Notes: generated by a model from the letters alone, not told the origin. Positions 55,310-64,000 are shown, numbered from the stretch's first letter. The stretch: DNA of 64,000 nt from Bacteroidota bacterium (GCA_002746305.1 NVWV01000008.1:189353-253352); one strand, 5' to 3'. Translations and numbers: made by a program.

Positions 55310-56308
55310 TTAATTTCTTGTGTCATTATTAAAGGGGATATTCAATCCGAATAAGTGTTGTACACCCATTTTATTTGTTGGATTTACTCCATAATTAATA
55401 TAAAGGGGATGAACTCCTATTCTAGTTTTAAATCCAACACCTGCGGTAGGATAATTTTGTCCTTTCACACTGAGTTTATACCCAAGTCTTATGAAGAGTA
55501 AATCTCTTAAGCCCAGTTCACCTCCCAAACGAACATTCTCAGCATTATCACTTGGATGATTCAGTTCAGCTGCCACCAAAAGCTTCTTGTTATCTGTCTC
55601 GTATGGGACAAATGAAAAACCCATTTTAAAAATGGTAGGTGTAGTATATTTCTCTAAGGAAACCGTTGTTCTATTAAAATCTGTTTCTAGGTCAGAACCC
55701 TGCATTTGAGAATTGCCTCCAAAATTTTTGACCACCACGGCAAATGTTAAGTTTTTATAATCTGTACTATATAAAAAACCTATATCACCAGTAACGGTAT
55801 GATTGGTATAGGTTGCTATACCTTCATAAACATATTTCAGTCCCACTCCTATGCTAAAACGCTTTGATAGTTGCTGAGCATAGTTAATTCCAACAGCGGT
55901 ATTGTTTGCATAAAAAAGTTGCCCTGTTCCGTTTGGCTCAAACTCAGTTCTCACCTCCATTGATCCAGAGTTTAGGCTATTGACATTGAAACCCAGTACA
56001 CCTCCTCCATCTAGTTTTATAGCAGTTCCTAAAAAGCTTTGATTTATTCCAGCTCCAATGGTTAAATTGCTTAATGCAATTCCTGAATTTTTGATTTGCA
56101 CTAGTGACGCAGGGTTACTCTCTGAACTAAATAATGACCCTTCATTCGCTACACTCGCACTTGCCATTGCAAAGGAAGATGGATTGAGATCATTTTTTAA
56201 AAAACTCAAAGCAGAAAGACCAGCTCGTTGACCTCCAAAATTAGGAAGTAGCTGACCATATGAAATAACAGTAGAAACTGTCAAAAATATAAGGCTTGTT
56301 AATCTCAA
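55310..56308 (-). CDS. PorV/PorQ-family outer-membrane protein
   Basis: 332 residues. The long upstream open frame is discarded: TTG 56308 begins a good signal peptide (RLTSLIFLTVSTVISYGQ) and lies 10 nt after a -7-like box TATCTTCG (56326-56319). The mature start GGQRAGLSALSFLKNDLNPSSFAMASASVAN ... SNPASLVQ is the PorV/PorQ-family N-terminal plug/strand signature, followed by a FadL-like barrel. PorV is the T9SS outer-membrane shuttle and PorQ binds the attachment complex; which subgroup this belongs to is uncertain. Confidence 0.75.
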   Translation of the reverse strand: MRLTSLIFLTVSTVISYGQLLPNFGGQRAGLSALSFLKNDLNPSSFAMASASVANEGSLFSSESNPASLVQIKNSGIALSNLTIGAGINQSFLGTAIKLDGGGVLGFNVNSLNSGSMEVRTEFEPNGTGQLFYANNTAVGINYAQQLSKRFSIGVGLKYVYEGIATYTNHTVTGDIGFLYSTDYKNLTFAVVVKNFGGNSQMQGSDLETDFNRTTVSLEKYTTPTIFKMGFSFVPYETDNKKLLVAAELNHPSDNAENVRLGGELGLRDLLFIRLGYKLSVKGQNYPTAGVGFKTRIGVHPLYINYGVNPTNKMGVQHLFGLNIPFNNDTRN

Positions 56309-56318
56309 AACTAGGACG

Positions 56319-56326
56319 CGAAGATA
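56319..56326 (-). promoter_or_regulatory. -7-like box for the PorV/PorQ-like gene
   Basis: TATCTTCG on the minus strand, one mismatch to TAnnTTTG, 10 nt before TTG 56308; this supports the short start. Confidence 0.5.
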
Positions 56327-56479
56327 CTTATCAAAATAAAAAAAATCATAGATGTGAATTAAATAATTGTTATGTCTATAAAAAACAAAGGACTTCTTTA
56401 ACAACCGCCTGACATCCAAATGCTTATAGATTATTAGACTACCGTTCAATACATCAATCGAACATCCTAAATCCTTGAT

Positions 56480-56487
56480 TAACTTTG
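56480..56487 (+). promoter_or_regulatory. -7 box for the HExxH lipoprotein gene
   Basis: TAACTTTG, perfect TAnnTTTG, 13 nt before ATG 56501. Confidence 0.55.
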
Positions 56488-56500
56488 CTAGCAGCTAAAA

Positions 56501-57289
56501 ATGACCGTTGAACTTAATTTTCCTAAGCTAAAAACCATCTTTCTTCTTAGTCTTTTCTGTTTTTTGGGTGATTCTTGTAAGGATGACGACTCCATACCTG
56601 AACCCTTTGAAGACTTTGTTAGTGACTTCTATAGTAATACTTCATCTTTAGAAATAATTATCGGATATGAGACAAATGCAGAACCGTATATAAGCTACGG
56701 CGGCAGGGACGCTTGGGACGTTACGTTGAATAATATTCAAAACTTACTTAAGGATAAAAACATAACGGTATCTGGTCCTAAAAAATTAAATAAGATGACC
56801 GATTTTGGAGTCTTGGAACAAAAAAGCTACTCCCGTCAGAATATTCTAGACTTAGCCAAAGATCTCCAAGTATACAGTAACAAGGACTCTGCCAAGGGTA
56901 TTACTATCGTTTTCTTAGATGGTTACTACATAAGGGATGGAGAAATCCTAGATCAAGTCCTTGGACTAAACATTGGAAATACTTCTGTTCTTGCTATTTT
57001 CAAACCTGTTATTGACGCTTCTAGCAGCTCAAAGGCTGAACAAACCTTGGTAGAACAGAGTACTGTTACACATGAGATTGGCCATGCTCTTGGTTTGGTA
57101 AATAATGGCGTAAGAGCTACATCTGCTCATCACGATGTGGCAAATGGGTCTCACTGTACAAATACCGAATGTGTAATGTATTGGATGAATGGTGCTGGTG
57201 ATATTTCGAAGTTTATAACACCTTTTTTAACAGGGAATGATGTTACTCTATTTGGGAATCAATGTATCGAAGATGTAAAAGCGAAATGA
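56501..57289 (+). CDS. Lipoprotein zinc metalloprotease (HExxHxxG type)
   Basis: 262 residues with lipobox-like LGDSC near residue 26 and a metzincin-like zinc site HEIGHALGLVNNG, a following SAHHD that can supply the third ligand or lid, and NTECVMYWMN as a Met-turn. The N-terminal half (about 45-170) is an alpha/beta pro-domain-like region with NILDLAKDLQVYSNKDSAKGITIVFLDGYY. Resembles Bacteroidota membrane metalloproteases of the M10/archaemetzincin-like group. Substrate unknown. Confidence 0.82.
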   Translation: MTVELNFPKLKTIFLLSLFCFLGDSCKDDDSIPEPFEDFVSDFYSNTSSLEIIIGYETNAEPYISYGGRDAWDVTLNNIQNLLKDKNITVSGPKKLNKMTDFGVLEQKSYSRQNILDLAKDLQVYSNKDSAKGITIVFLDGYYIRDGEILDQVLGLNIGNTSVLAIFKPVIDASSSSKAEQTLVEQSTVTHEIGHALGLVNNGVRATSAHHDVANGSHCTNTECVMYWMNGAGDISKFITPFLTGNDVTLFGNQCIEDVKAK

Positions 57290-57294
57290 TACAA

Positions 57295-58047
57295 TTAAAT
57301 CTCCTTTTCTACATACTCATCACGACACCGTAGTATTTCAAAATACAATTGTAATGCATCTACCGCATCAATGTAGGTAGGATGAAAACTACAGAACTCT
57401 TTGAATTTAGCAAGCTCTTCTGCTTCGTAATTGGTCAACGTATTAATGATTAAATCATCAAATTTCTTGCCCTTTATTTTTGCCAAGCGGTCCTTTTCTA
57501 AAAGCATTAAATACTTCGTTCTCTCCTTACCACTTTTGCTAAAACGATTATACAGAAAGGTTATTGGACTCCCTAACACCATCCCTCCTTGAGCTGATCG
57601 ATCAAGACCAATAAGCTCCTGTTTCATCTCATTGATATTAAGTTTTTCTCTTACCTTATCTTCATCCGACTTACCTAAGTCATTCTTAACAAACTTATTA
57701 TCAAACAATGATCGCTCTCCGAGTATAGTGAACTTAACTTCTTTTAAATCATACGTTCTAGGTTGAAGATAAAACACCAGTGAATCTCTCCCTATCCAAT
57801 TGGAAGTTTTAATTCTAAGGGTATCATAAATTAAATGACTGATTACCAATTCTTCTCCTTCACTATGCTCTATGGAAACATAACCGTTGATGTTAGTTAA
57901 TTTATGCTGTCCTCCAGCATTGGTAATTTTCGCATACAATACTGGCTCACCATTTTGCAATGACCTAAACCTGGCTTGAAACACATTGGTTTGTGCTTGA
58001 GTAAAGCCAAATGCAAAGAGTGATATAAAGATAAAAAGTAACCTCAA
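57295..58047 (-). CDS. Carboxypeptidase-regulatory-like domain protein
   Basis: 250 residues from TTG 58047, which gives the signal peptide RLLFIFISLFAFGFTQAQ; the open frame runs 22 codons further. Residues about 25-105 form a CarboxypepD_reg-like beta-sandwich (FRSLQNGEPVLYAKITNAGGQHKLTNINGYVSIEHSEGEELVISHLIYDTLRI), then LKEVKF and a charged helical C-terminal domain (about 120-250). Such domains are usually the N-terminal plug extension of TonB-dependent receptors, but no receptor barrel follows. Function unknown. Confidence 0.75.
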   Translation of the reverse strand: MRLLFIFISLFAFGFTQAQTNVFQARFRSLQNGEPVLYAKITNAGGQHKLTNINGYVSIEHSEGEELVISHLIYDTLRIKTSNWIGRDSLVFYLQPRTYDLKEVKFTILGERSLFDNKFVKNDLGKSDEDKVREKLNINEMKQELIGLDRSAQGGMVLGSPITFLYNRFSKSGKERTKYLMLLEKDRLAKIKGKKFDDLIINTLTNYEAEELAKFKEFCSFHPTYIDAVDALQLYFEILRCRDEYVEKEI

Positions 58048-58107
58048 TTCAATTTGAAGATATAACGTGCAAAGCAAGTAAATAGTTACCTTATTATTGT
58101 AAAAAAT

Positions 58108-58527
58108 ATGCAAAGACTATTATTCATCCTACTAACGGCATTTCTTTCATTCTCCGTTTATGCTCAAAAAATTGACACACACCATATTAATCCTGACTCT
58201 ACAGACTACCCCAATGTATATGTGAAAAAGGTGGCAGAGGACTCCATGCAGAGCTCGTTTATAATTTGGATCAAAAGGTCTGTACAACCACATTACCATG
58301 CTCATCATACTGAAATAGTAGAAATCCTCTCAGGCAAAGGGCGTATGACTTTGAATGGAGAAACATTCATTGTGCACAAACATGACATTATATTTATACC
58401 CAAGGGTTCTGTTCATTCTGTCAAGAACCTGCATCACAGACCATTAAAAGTGCTTTCTATTCAAGCACCCAAATTTGATGGCGACAGAATCTTTGTAGGA
58501 GAGCCAAAAACAAAACCAAAAGAATAG
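58108..58527 (+). CDS. Secreted cupin-domain protein
   Basis: 139 residues: signal peptide (about 1-19, SVYAQ) and a single cupin barrel with both metal-site motifs, HYHAHHTEIVEILSGKGRMTLNGE and IIFIPKGSVHSVKNL, retaining the His ligands. Secreted cupins of this size bind small ligands or metals; the activity is unknown. Divergent from the carboxypeptidase-regulatory-like gene. Confidence 0.85.
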   Translation: MQRLLFILLTAFLSFSVYAQKIDTHHINPDSTDYPNVYVKKVAEDSMQSSFIIWIKRSVQPHYHAHHTEIVEILSGKGRMTLNGETFIVHKHDIIFIPKGSVHSVKNLHHRPLKVLSIQAPKFDGDRIFVGEPKTKPKE

Positions 58528-58564
58528 CCTAAATTTGACTTGAGCTATTAAAACCATTAAAATT

Positions 58565-60652
58565 TTGAAAACGACTATTCTATCTTTAATTCTTCTATGT
58601 CTTTGTTTAAAAACCTATGCCCAGTTGGACAAGGATTACTCCAGACTAAAGTGTTCAGGAACCATTCCACATTACTTCAAACAACTCCTTGCTGAAGATA
58701 TTCAAAAGGATAAATCAGAACTCTTAAATAATGGAACCAAGTTAAATAAAAAAAACGCATCTGAATTTGTTGCAATTACCAATTATGGAATTAAAAAATA
58801 CATCCGTAGCGGGAAGGTTTTATATGGAGATCCACTTACACTCTATGCTACCAAAATTCTAGACAAACTAAAAGCCGTCAGTGACCAAAATGTTGACCAC
58901 GTAAAAGTGTTCACTTTAAAATCTACTGAAGTAAATGCATTTGCGGTACATCAAGGATTCATCTTTATAACAACAGGATTATGGGCTCATCTGGAAAACG
59001 AAACTCAATTAGCTCATATTCTTGGACATGAGCTTCAACATATCATAAGTAGACACTCACTCGAGAAATTTGAATTTATCTCAGATCAAATATCCTTTGG
59101 TCAAATAGGCAAAGAGGAACTATCCGACCAATTCAAATACTCAAGAGAAGCTGAATTCGAAGCGGATGAAGCAGGCTTTTTACTTGCTCAGAAAGCTGGA
59201 TACAATGATTCACTACTCATCTCATCTATGAATGTACTTGCAATGTCACATAGACCAATAGAAGAATACAAAATTGATTATTCTAGATTTGAAGATTCTT
59301 ACTTTAAGTTACCTAAAGTTGTGAAGCTACTAAAAATGGAAGAGGTGACTTCCCAATGGGATTTCAATGCAAAGAATAGCACCCATCCCAATATGAAATC
59401 ACGCTACGAAAAACTTCTTGAGATAGCAGACTATTCTGATATTGAATCCTTAAGTTCCAATAGTGATTTCACAACTTGCAGAACCATAGCTCGTGCCGAA
59501 ATGTTAAATGCCTTTATTGTAAGTGGCAACTACCTAGATGGACTCTATCACAATATCATTCTTCTCAATAAATATCCTAATAACTCCTTTTTGAAAAGGA
59601 GTTATGCAATGATGTGGTATGCAAGAGCAGCTGAAATAAATACAGAATTTGGGGCCAGATATTCTTCAGATTTCAGACTAACTAGTGGAGAGTTAGAACG
59701 TTTTTATTTTATGTTCTTCAAAATGTCAAAAGCACAATTAAGTACCATGGCAGTACGAGAAATTTGGAGGTTAAGTATAGAAAACCCAAAGGATGAGTTT
59801 CTCGTGAAACTACGACAAAAATCACTATTGGAATTTGTACGGCATCCTGAAAACAATTTAGAAAATTTCAAAACAATAGAACACATAGAAAGGCTAACTA
59901 AAGAACGAAAAAAGCAACGAATAGATTTCAGTAGTTCGATAGCTGTGTTATTGGACAATCCCAATTTTATAAATGAGGTAAATGCAGCCTATAGACAAAC
60001 TGAATTAAGAGATAAAAATAATGAGATTTTCTTGTATTCGGAGAATATTGTTGATTCCAACAAGTCCGAAGGAAAACTTCTTTTGGCTAAACCCCTCTAC
60101 TCAAAGCAAGACCTCAGAAAAAATGTAAAGAAAAACGTAATATCCAATGAAAGCAAAGAGAATCAGATAGTTAAACTAGCAAAAAAATTCACAAAAGAAG
60201 ATGATATGAACCTAGAGTTCTTTGGAAATATGACAGACTCTCTTTTTGAAACTTCTAACTATAACCAAATGGCAATTTTATACGACTATTTGCAAGAAAA
60301 TATTAAACATCCTGAGTATGATTTTCTACCTTTTAATAGTCAAAATTTGAATCAAATTGAGGGAATAGATAGTGTGGGAAGTATTGGTTTTATTTCAATG
60401 CAATCCATTGCATTCAATAAAAGATTTAGTGGAGCCGGAGCCGTCTTCTCGACAATGTCCGTTTTTGGGTTCCCTTCTTACTTAAGATGGCAACTTGAAC
60501 CTAAACAGTACTCCTTTTTGTTTACTCAGATTTATGACTTAAAAACACATAATCCAAGTTTGAGATATATGAAGTTTTGCGACACTCCACTCAACGTCTA
60601 CTTAGAAAGTGCTCAGATTTACAATGCTCTAAACCAATTTAACTCTAAATAA
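58565..60652 (+). CDS. M48-family metalloprotease with long C-terminal domain
   Basis: 695 residues, TTG start directly before a signal peptide (KTTILSLILLCLCL ... YAQ). A BepA/M48-like catalytic domain (about 85-290) shows STEVNAFAVHQGFIFITTGLW, the zinc site HILGHELQHIISRH, and REAEFEADEAGFLLAQKAGY (third ligand Glu). The remaining roughly 400 residues are helical with no recognised fold. M48 proteases such as BepA police outer-membrane assembly. The stop overlaps the start of a barrel gene (TAATG), in line with an envelope role. Confidence 0.88.
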   Translation: MKTTILSLILLCLCLKTYAQLDKDYSRLKCSGTIPHYFKQLLAEDIQKDKSELLNNGTKLNKKNASEFVAITNYGIKKYIRSGKVLYGDPLTLYATKILDKLKAVSDQNVDHVKVFTLKSTEVNAFAVHQGFIFITTGLWAHLENETQLAHILGHELQHIISRHSLEKFEFISDQISFGQIGKEELSDQFKYSREAEFEADEAGFLLAQKAGYNDSLLISSMNVLAMSHRPIEEYKIDYSRFEDSYFKLPKVVKLLKMEEVTSQWDFNAKNSTHPNMKSRYEKLLEIADYSDIESLSSNSDFTTCRTIARAEMLNAFIVSGNYLDGLYHNIILLNKYPNNSFLKRSYAMMWYARAAEINTEFGARYSSDFRLTSGELERFYFMFFKMSKAQLSTMAVREIWRLSIENPKDEFLVKLRQKSLLEFVRHPENNLENFKTIEHIERLTKERKKQRIDFSSSIAVLLDNPNFINEVNAAYRQTELRDKNNEIFLYSENIVDSNKSEGKLLLAKPLYSKQDLRKNVKKNVISNESKENQIVKLAKKFTKEDDMNLEFFGNMTDSLFETSNYNQMAILYDYLQENIKHPEYDFLPFNSQNLNQIEGIDSVGSIGFISMQSIAFNKRFSGAGAVFSTMSVFGFPSYLRWQLEPKQYSFLFTQIYDLKTHNPSLRYMKFCDTPLNVYLESAQIYNALNQFNSK

Positions 60653-61452
60653 TGAACTCTGCTCACAAACACATTCTAGTTAAATGCACCTTCTTCTTGC
60701 TAGCTCTGCTACCTTTTCAACTTGTTCTCGGACAACTCGTCGAGTTAAAAGAAGTCAACTCATTTTATATGGGAAAACAAAATACACTAAGCGTTGGTTG
60801 TCCTCTCTATTTTACAGAGCATCCCAATAAGAGTAATCCTGAGGCACAAAATGGTCAAACAGGAATGTCGATTAATGTATTCCCGCAATTAAACTTCACC
60901 CATGCATTTAGCAATGGTTTAAGCATTCGCATACTCTATAGTAGAGACATTACATCCAGAAATCAAGATCATACTCTTGGCTTAAGACAAGACAATGGCA
61001 ATGCCTGGCTTGGAGAGATAGGCACTCCTAAATATACTCGCAATTCTTTTGGCATTACTTTTAACGGGCATTTCAAAGATAGAGGCAATCTTGCACCTAT
61101 CGGTAATCACATAAGTTTTGGGGCAAGAGTCCATTTTGTAAATTCCGATTTTTCAAATAACAAACTTAATCCTAGCTTGGGCACGGAAGGACCTCTTAGT
61201 CTAATTCCTTACGAGCAAGACTACACCTACCTAACTTTGGATGCAGGATATACCTACCGCACTATGCTCAGTAAAAAATTATTTTGGGACATGAGCGTGA
61301 ACGCTGCTCTACCGCTTCACATACAAGTTGATCCTTACACTGAAAAAACTAGTGAGGATAGGCTAAACAAAGGGATCTACAACGCCAATAAAAAACGATT
61401 CAAAACCACTGACTTTGCAGGTCTCTACCTTGGATTAGGCATAGTTATTTAG
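60652..61452 (+). CDS. Outer-membrane barrel-like protein coupled to the M48 protease
   Basis: 266 residues: signal peptide (about 1-28, LVLGQ) then strand-rich sequence (LSVGCPLYFTEHP, FSNGLSIRILYSRDI, HISFGARVHFVNSDFS, YLTLDAGYTYRTM) ending FAGLYLGLGIVI with the aliphatic/aromatic alternation of a final barrel strand. No named family. Start overlaps the M48 stop, so translation is probably coupled and the two proteins may work together. Confidence 0.7.
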   Translation: MNSAHKHILVKCTFFLLALLPFQLVLGQLVELKEVNSFYMGKQNTLSVGCPLYFTEHPNKSNPEAQNGQTGMSINVFPQLNFTHAFSNGLSIRILYSRDITSRNQDHTLGLRQDNGNAWLGEIGTPKYTRNSFGITFNGHFKDRGNLAPIGNHISFGARVHFVNSDFSNNKLNPSLGTEGPLSLIPYEQDYTYLTLDAGYTYRTMLSKKLFWDMSVNAALPLHIQVDPYTEKTSEDRLNKGIYNANKKRFKTTDFAGLYLGLGIVI

Positions 61453-61529
61453 GCCCTAAATACACTATGGGAATTTTCAATTAAGATTTGTCCGAACAGA
61501 GTATACTTGAATTTGTATAAATTTGAGGG

Positions 61530-61934
61530 GTGTCAAAAAATTCTAAAATATTCTTAGGAATTGCTTCCTTCATTCCTCTAATCGGATTTATCGTTGGTAT
61601 GACTCTGTATTTAAGCTTCATTTTCAGCATTATGTCGGAGTCTATGAACCATTCAGGTTCTGACCCATTTACCGATGACCCTGAATCTTTTTTAAGACTA
61701 TTTGTTCCAATCTTTCTCACGATTATGATTTCATCTCTTGTCGGGCTTGGTTTATTCATTTTCTTTCTAGTATGTGCTATTAAAGACTCGAGTGCAACTG
61801 AGAACGATCGATTACTTTGGATTCTACTACTCGTTTTTGTATCCTATTTTGTATTTCCATTTTATTGGTACTTTAGACTTTGGAAGAATCCTGACTTTTC
61901 TTTGAAACCAAAACATTCACACCCAATAACCTAA
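61530..61934 (+). CDS. Small membrane protein, unknown function
   Basis: 134 residues from a GTG 61530. Three or so membrane helices (about 7-29, 52-78, 88-112) separated by a short acidic extracytoplasmic loop (GSDPFTDDPESF); ends FYWYFRLWKNPD. It resembles generic small Bacteroidota membrane proteins. ATTTG four bases before the start hints at another very short leader. 8 bp before the M2 peptidase gene. Confidence 0.7.
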   Translation: MSKNSKIFLGIASFIPLIGFIVGMTLYLSFIFSIMSESMNHSGSDPFTDDPESFLRLFVPIFLTIMISSLVGLGLFIFFLVCAIKDSSATENDRLLWILLLVFVSYFVFPFYWYFRLWKNPDFSLKPKHSHPIT

Positions 61935-61942
61935 ATCACTTT

Positions 61943-63748
61943 ATGAATTATAAACTTACATTTCTAATATTGGTACTACTTGCCAGTTGCACCGCTGCAC
62001 CACAAACAGACCAAACCTTTCTTACAGAAGTAGATAGCTACTTAGCGGAATACAATGAAAGGTATCAAGAATTAATGATTCCGGCTAGTGAAGCTGCTTG
62101 GAAACTAAATACCTACATACAAGAAGGTGATACTATTACTGGTAAGCAGGCAGAAGAAGCTGAAAAAGCAATGGTAGAATTTACGGGCAGTGCAGAGAAC
62201 ATAACGATTGCAAGAAAATACCTTGAACATGAATCAGAACTAAGTCCTGTACAAATCAGACAGCTTAAAGCAATACTGTATGGTGCTGCAAGTAGCCCAT
62301 CTATTGTAAAAGACCTTGTAGCAGAAAAGATAAAAGCAGAAAATGATCAGACAACTGCATTGTATGGATACTCTTTTATGCTAAATGGTCAAAAAGTATC
62401 TACCAATGAAATCGACAAAATCTTAGAATCATCTAACGATCTTTCTGTAAGACTTGAAGCATGGAGAGCGAGTAAAGAAGTAGGTAAAGAACTAAAAACA
62501 GGACTTGCCAACCTACGCAGACTTAGAAATGGAACTGTTCAGGCTCTTGATTTCAAAGACTATTTTCACTACCAAGTAAGTGATTATGGATATAGTAGTG
62601 ATGAACTGATACAGGTATGTAGAGACATGAATAGAGAGGTGTGGCCGCTCTACCGTGAGTTGCACACCTGGGCACGTTACGAACTTGCTCAAAAATATAG
62701 CGAAGAAGTGCCAGAATACTTACCTGCTCATTGGTTACCCAACAGATGGGGTCAAGAATGGAGTTCTATGATTAATGTAGAGGGTGTAGACTTAGATGGA
62801 GAACTGGAAAAGAAAGGAGCAGAATGGGTGATGACTGAAGGTGAAAAATTCTGGATGAGCATGGGCTTTGATGCACTACCGAAGTCATTTTATGAAAAGA
62901 GCAGTCTTTATCCTTTACCAGATGATGCAACATACAGCAAGAATAATCATGCAAGTGCTTGGCATATGGACAATGCAAATGATGTTCGAAGTCTAATGAG
63001 TGTAGAGCCAAACACTCGATGGTGGGGAACTGTTCTTCATGAATTGGGACATATATATTACTTTAAAACTTACTCGACACCAGAAGTTCCTATTATACTT
63101 AGAGGAGGTGCAAACAGAGCATATCATGAAGCAATGGGCACGCTCATTGGAATGGCAAGTATGCAACAACCATTCTTAGAGGGAGTCGGACTTATGCCAG
63201 AAAATACCGAAATTGATGAAACCCAAGCTTTACTAAAAGAAGCATTGGACTACATTGTTCTTATCCCATGGGGAGCAGGGGTTATGACAGAATTCGAACA
63301 CGATTTATACAGCAAGAATCTTCCCGAAAATGAGTTCAATAAAAGATGGTGGGAATTGAAAAAGCAATACCAGGGAATAGTGCCTCCCACTGAACGTGGC
63401 GAGGAATACTGTGATGCTGCAAGTAAAACTCATATCAATAATGACGCTGCACAATACTACGATTACGCAATGAGTAATATCTTGCTCTTCCAGTTTCACG
63501 ATCACATTGCAAAAAACATCTTACATCAAGACCCACATAAAACCAATTACTATGGAAGTAAAGAAACAGGTGATTTTATGCGTGCACTTATGAAAGATGG
63601 AGCTAATTGTGATTGGAAGGATCATTTAAAAACACACTTGGGAACAGAAATGAGTGCTAAAGCTATGGTTGATTACTTCTCTCCATTAATGGATTGGCTA
63701 AAAAAAGAAAATAAAGGAAGAGAGCACACCTTGCCTGAAACTCCTTAA
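61943..63748 (+). CDS. M2-family peptidyl-dipeptidase (ACE-like) lipoprotein
   Basis: 601 residues with lipobox LLASC (Cys16). Angiotensin-converting-enzyme-like M2 metallopeptidase: zinc site VLHELGHIYY, third ligand Glu in YHEAMGTLIG, LRGGANRAYHEA upstream of it, and chloride/substrate-region elements PLPDDATYSKNNHASAWHMD. Full helical length is present. It would remove dipeptides from oligopeptide C-termini in the periplasm or at the surface, feeding amino-acid catabolism. Confidence 0.93.
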   Translation: MNYKLTFLILVLLASCTAAPQTDQTFLTEVDSYLAEYNERYQELMIPASEAAWKLNTYIQEGDTITGKQAEEAEKAMVEFTGSAENITIARKYLEHESELSPVQIRQLKAILYGAASSPSIVKDLVAEKIKAENDQTTALYGYSFMLNGQKVSTNEIDKILESSNDLSVRLEAWRASKEVGKELKTGLANLRRLRNGTVQALDFKDYFHYQVSDYGYSSDELIQVCRDMNREVWPLYRELHTWARYELAQKYSEEVPEYLPAHWLPNRWGQEWSSMINVEGVDLDGELEKKGAEWVMTEGEKFWMSMGFDALPKSFYEKSSLYPLPDDATYSKNNHASAWHMDNANDVRSLMSVEPNTRWWGTVLHELGHIYYFKTYSTPEVPIILRGGANRAYHEAMGTLIGMASMQQPFLEGVGLMPENTEIDETQALLKEALDYIVLIPWGAGVMTEFEHDLYSKNLPENEFNKRWWELKKQYQGIVPPTERGEEYCDAASKTHINNDAAQYYDYAMSNILLFQFHDHIAKNILHQDPHKTNYYGSKETGDFMRALMKDGANCDWKDHLKTHLGTEMSAKAMVDYFSPLMDWLKKENKGREHTLPETP

Positions 63749-63762
63749 GTAAACGTTTCTCA

Positions 63763-64000
63763 ATGTTTTGGTTCATTCTCATTTTTGCAACTTTTTTCTA
63801 TATTAATCTTGGAAAAATGAATGCAATCCTTTCTATCAATGGCTTTAAAACAAATTTCTACCGTTGGCCATTGCGTACGTACAGAGACTATAAACGGCTG
63901 ATAGATGGCAATAAACTATCTGAAAAAGAAAATGCCCTAGTAAGTCGTTTTAGGCTTTTTGGGATACTCCTTATTTTAAGCATTGTACTTTTTCAGTTTG
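63763..64000 (+). CDS. Membrane protein, N-terminal part (runs off the window)
   Basis: ATG 63763, 14 bp after the M2 stop, opens 79 residues to the window edge: a first membrane helix (MFWFILIFATFFYINLG), a charged cytosolic stretch (FYRWPLRTYRDYKRLIDGNKLSEKENALVSRFRLFG) and the beginning of a second helix. Frame and composition are convincing; no family recognised from this fragment. Confidence 0.65.
   Translation, partial: MFWFILIFATFFYINLGKMNAILSINGFKTNFYRWPLRTYRDYKRLIDGNKLSEKENALVSRFRLFGILLILSIVLFQF

Overview
The window is AT-rich chromosomal DNA from a member of the Bacteroidota, most likely a marine or aquatic Flavobacteriia-like lineage. The genus cannot be fixed from sequence alone. 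The evidence is six secreted proteins with type IX secretion (T9SS) type A C-terminal sorting domains, a PorV/PorQ-like outer-membrane protein, Bacteroidota-restricted families (DUF4290, DUF6913, DUF6265), several LytS/LytTR signalling pairs, and the Bacteroidota -7 promoter box TAnnTTTG, often only 4-13 nt before the start codon. No rRNA, tRNA, CRISPR array, insertion sequence or phage was seen.

Layout. 0-8.7 kb is mostly core: the end of fumarylacetoacetase, an RRM RNA-binding protein, an ALDH8-type aldehyde dehydrogenase, two tandemly duplicated outer-membrane barrels (one fused to OmpA), DUF4290-murA-TlpA, and grpE-dnaJ. 8.7-20.5 kb is an accessory-looking module: two paralogous TPR-LytS kinase/LytTR regulator pairs flank three T9SS cargo genes, with 20-bp-spaced direct repeats in front of three of the transcription units. 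20.5-34.3 kb holds YceI, a DUF6265 lipoprotein, urocanate hydratase, a CotH-family T9SS protein, a peroxiredoxin-like protein, an autoregulated-looking membrane-protein/HTH operon, a barrel protein, a NatAB-like ABC exporter, a WD40 protein, a 2-aminomuconate deaminase-like RidA protein and an M43 protease. 34.4-38.8 kb carries dapA, DUF6913, a T9SS protein and ligA. 38.8-43.1 kb is a third LytTR locus: a structured 380-bp non-coding region, the regulator, a decayed paralogue fragment, and a propeller histidine kinase. 43.2-64 kb contains a RemB/Wzi-like barrel, small membrane proteins, a tsaD-crcB operon, tamB, a PorV/PorQ-like pair, and a run of peptidase genes (HExxH lipoprotein, M48, M2).

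How it works together. The secreted cargo (ELWxxDGT propeller, LamG/beta-helix, LamG, CotH, M43 and a small protein) would be exported by Sec and then T9SS. The PorV/PorQ-like protein fits the same route. Local LytS/LytTR pairs are the obvious candidate regulators of the 11.5-17.7 kb cargo genes. Amino-acid catabolism recurs (tyrosine, histidine, and the 2-aminomuconate branch of tryptophan), suggesting a peptide-degrading lifestyle that fits the many peptidases.

The best candidate for an undescribed system is the 8.7-20.5 kb kinase/regulator-cargo sandwich. It has repeated operator-like elements, a matched promoter block, a repeated 3' hairpin element, and a cargo gene whose signal peptide is out of frame next to short direct repeats.
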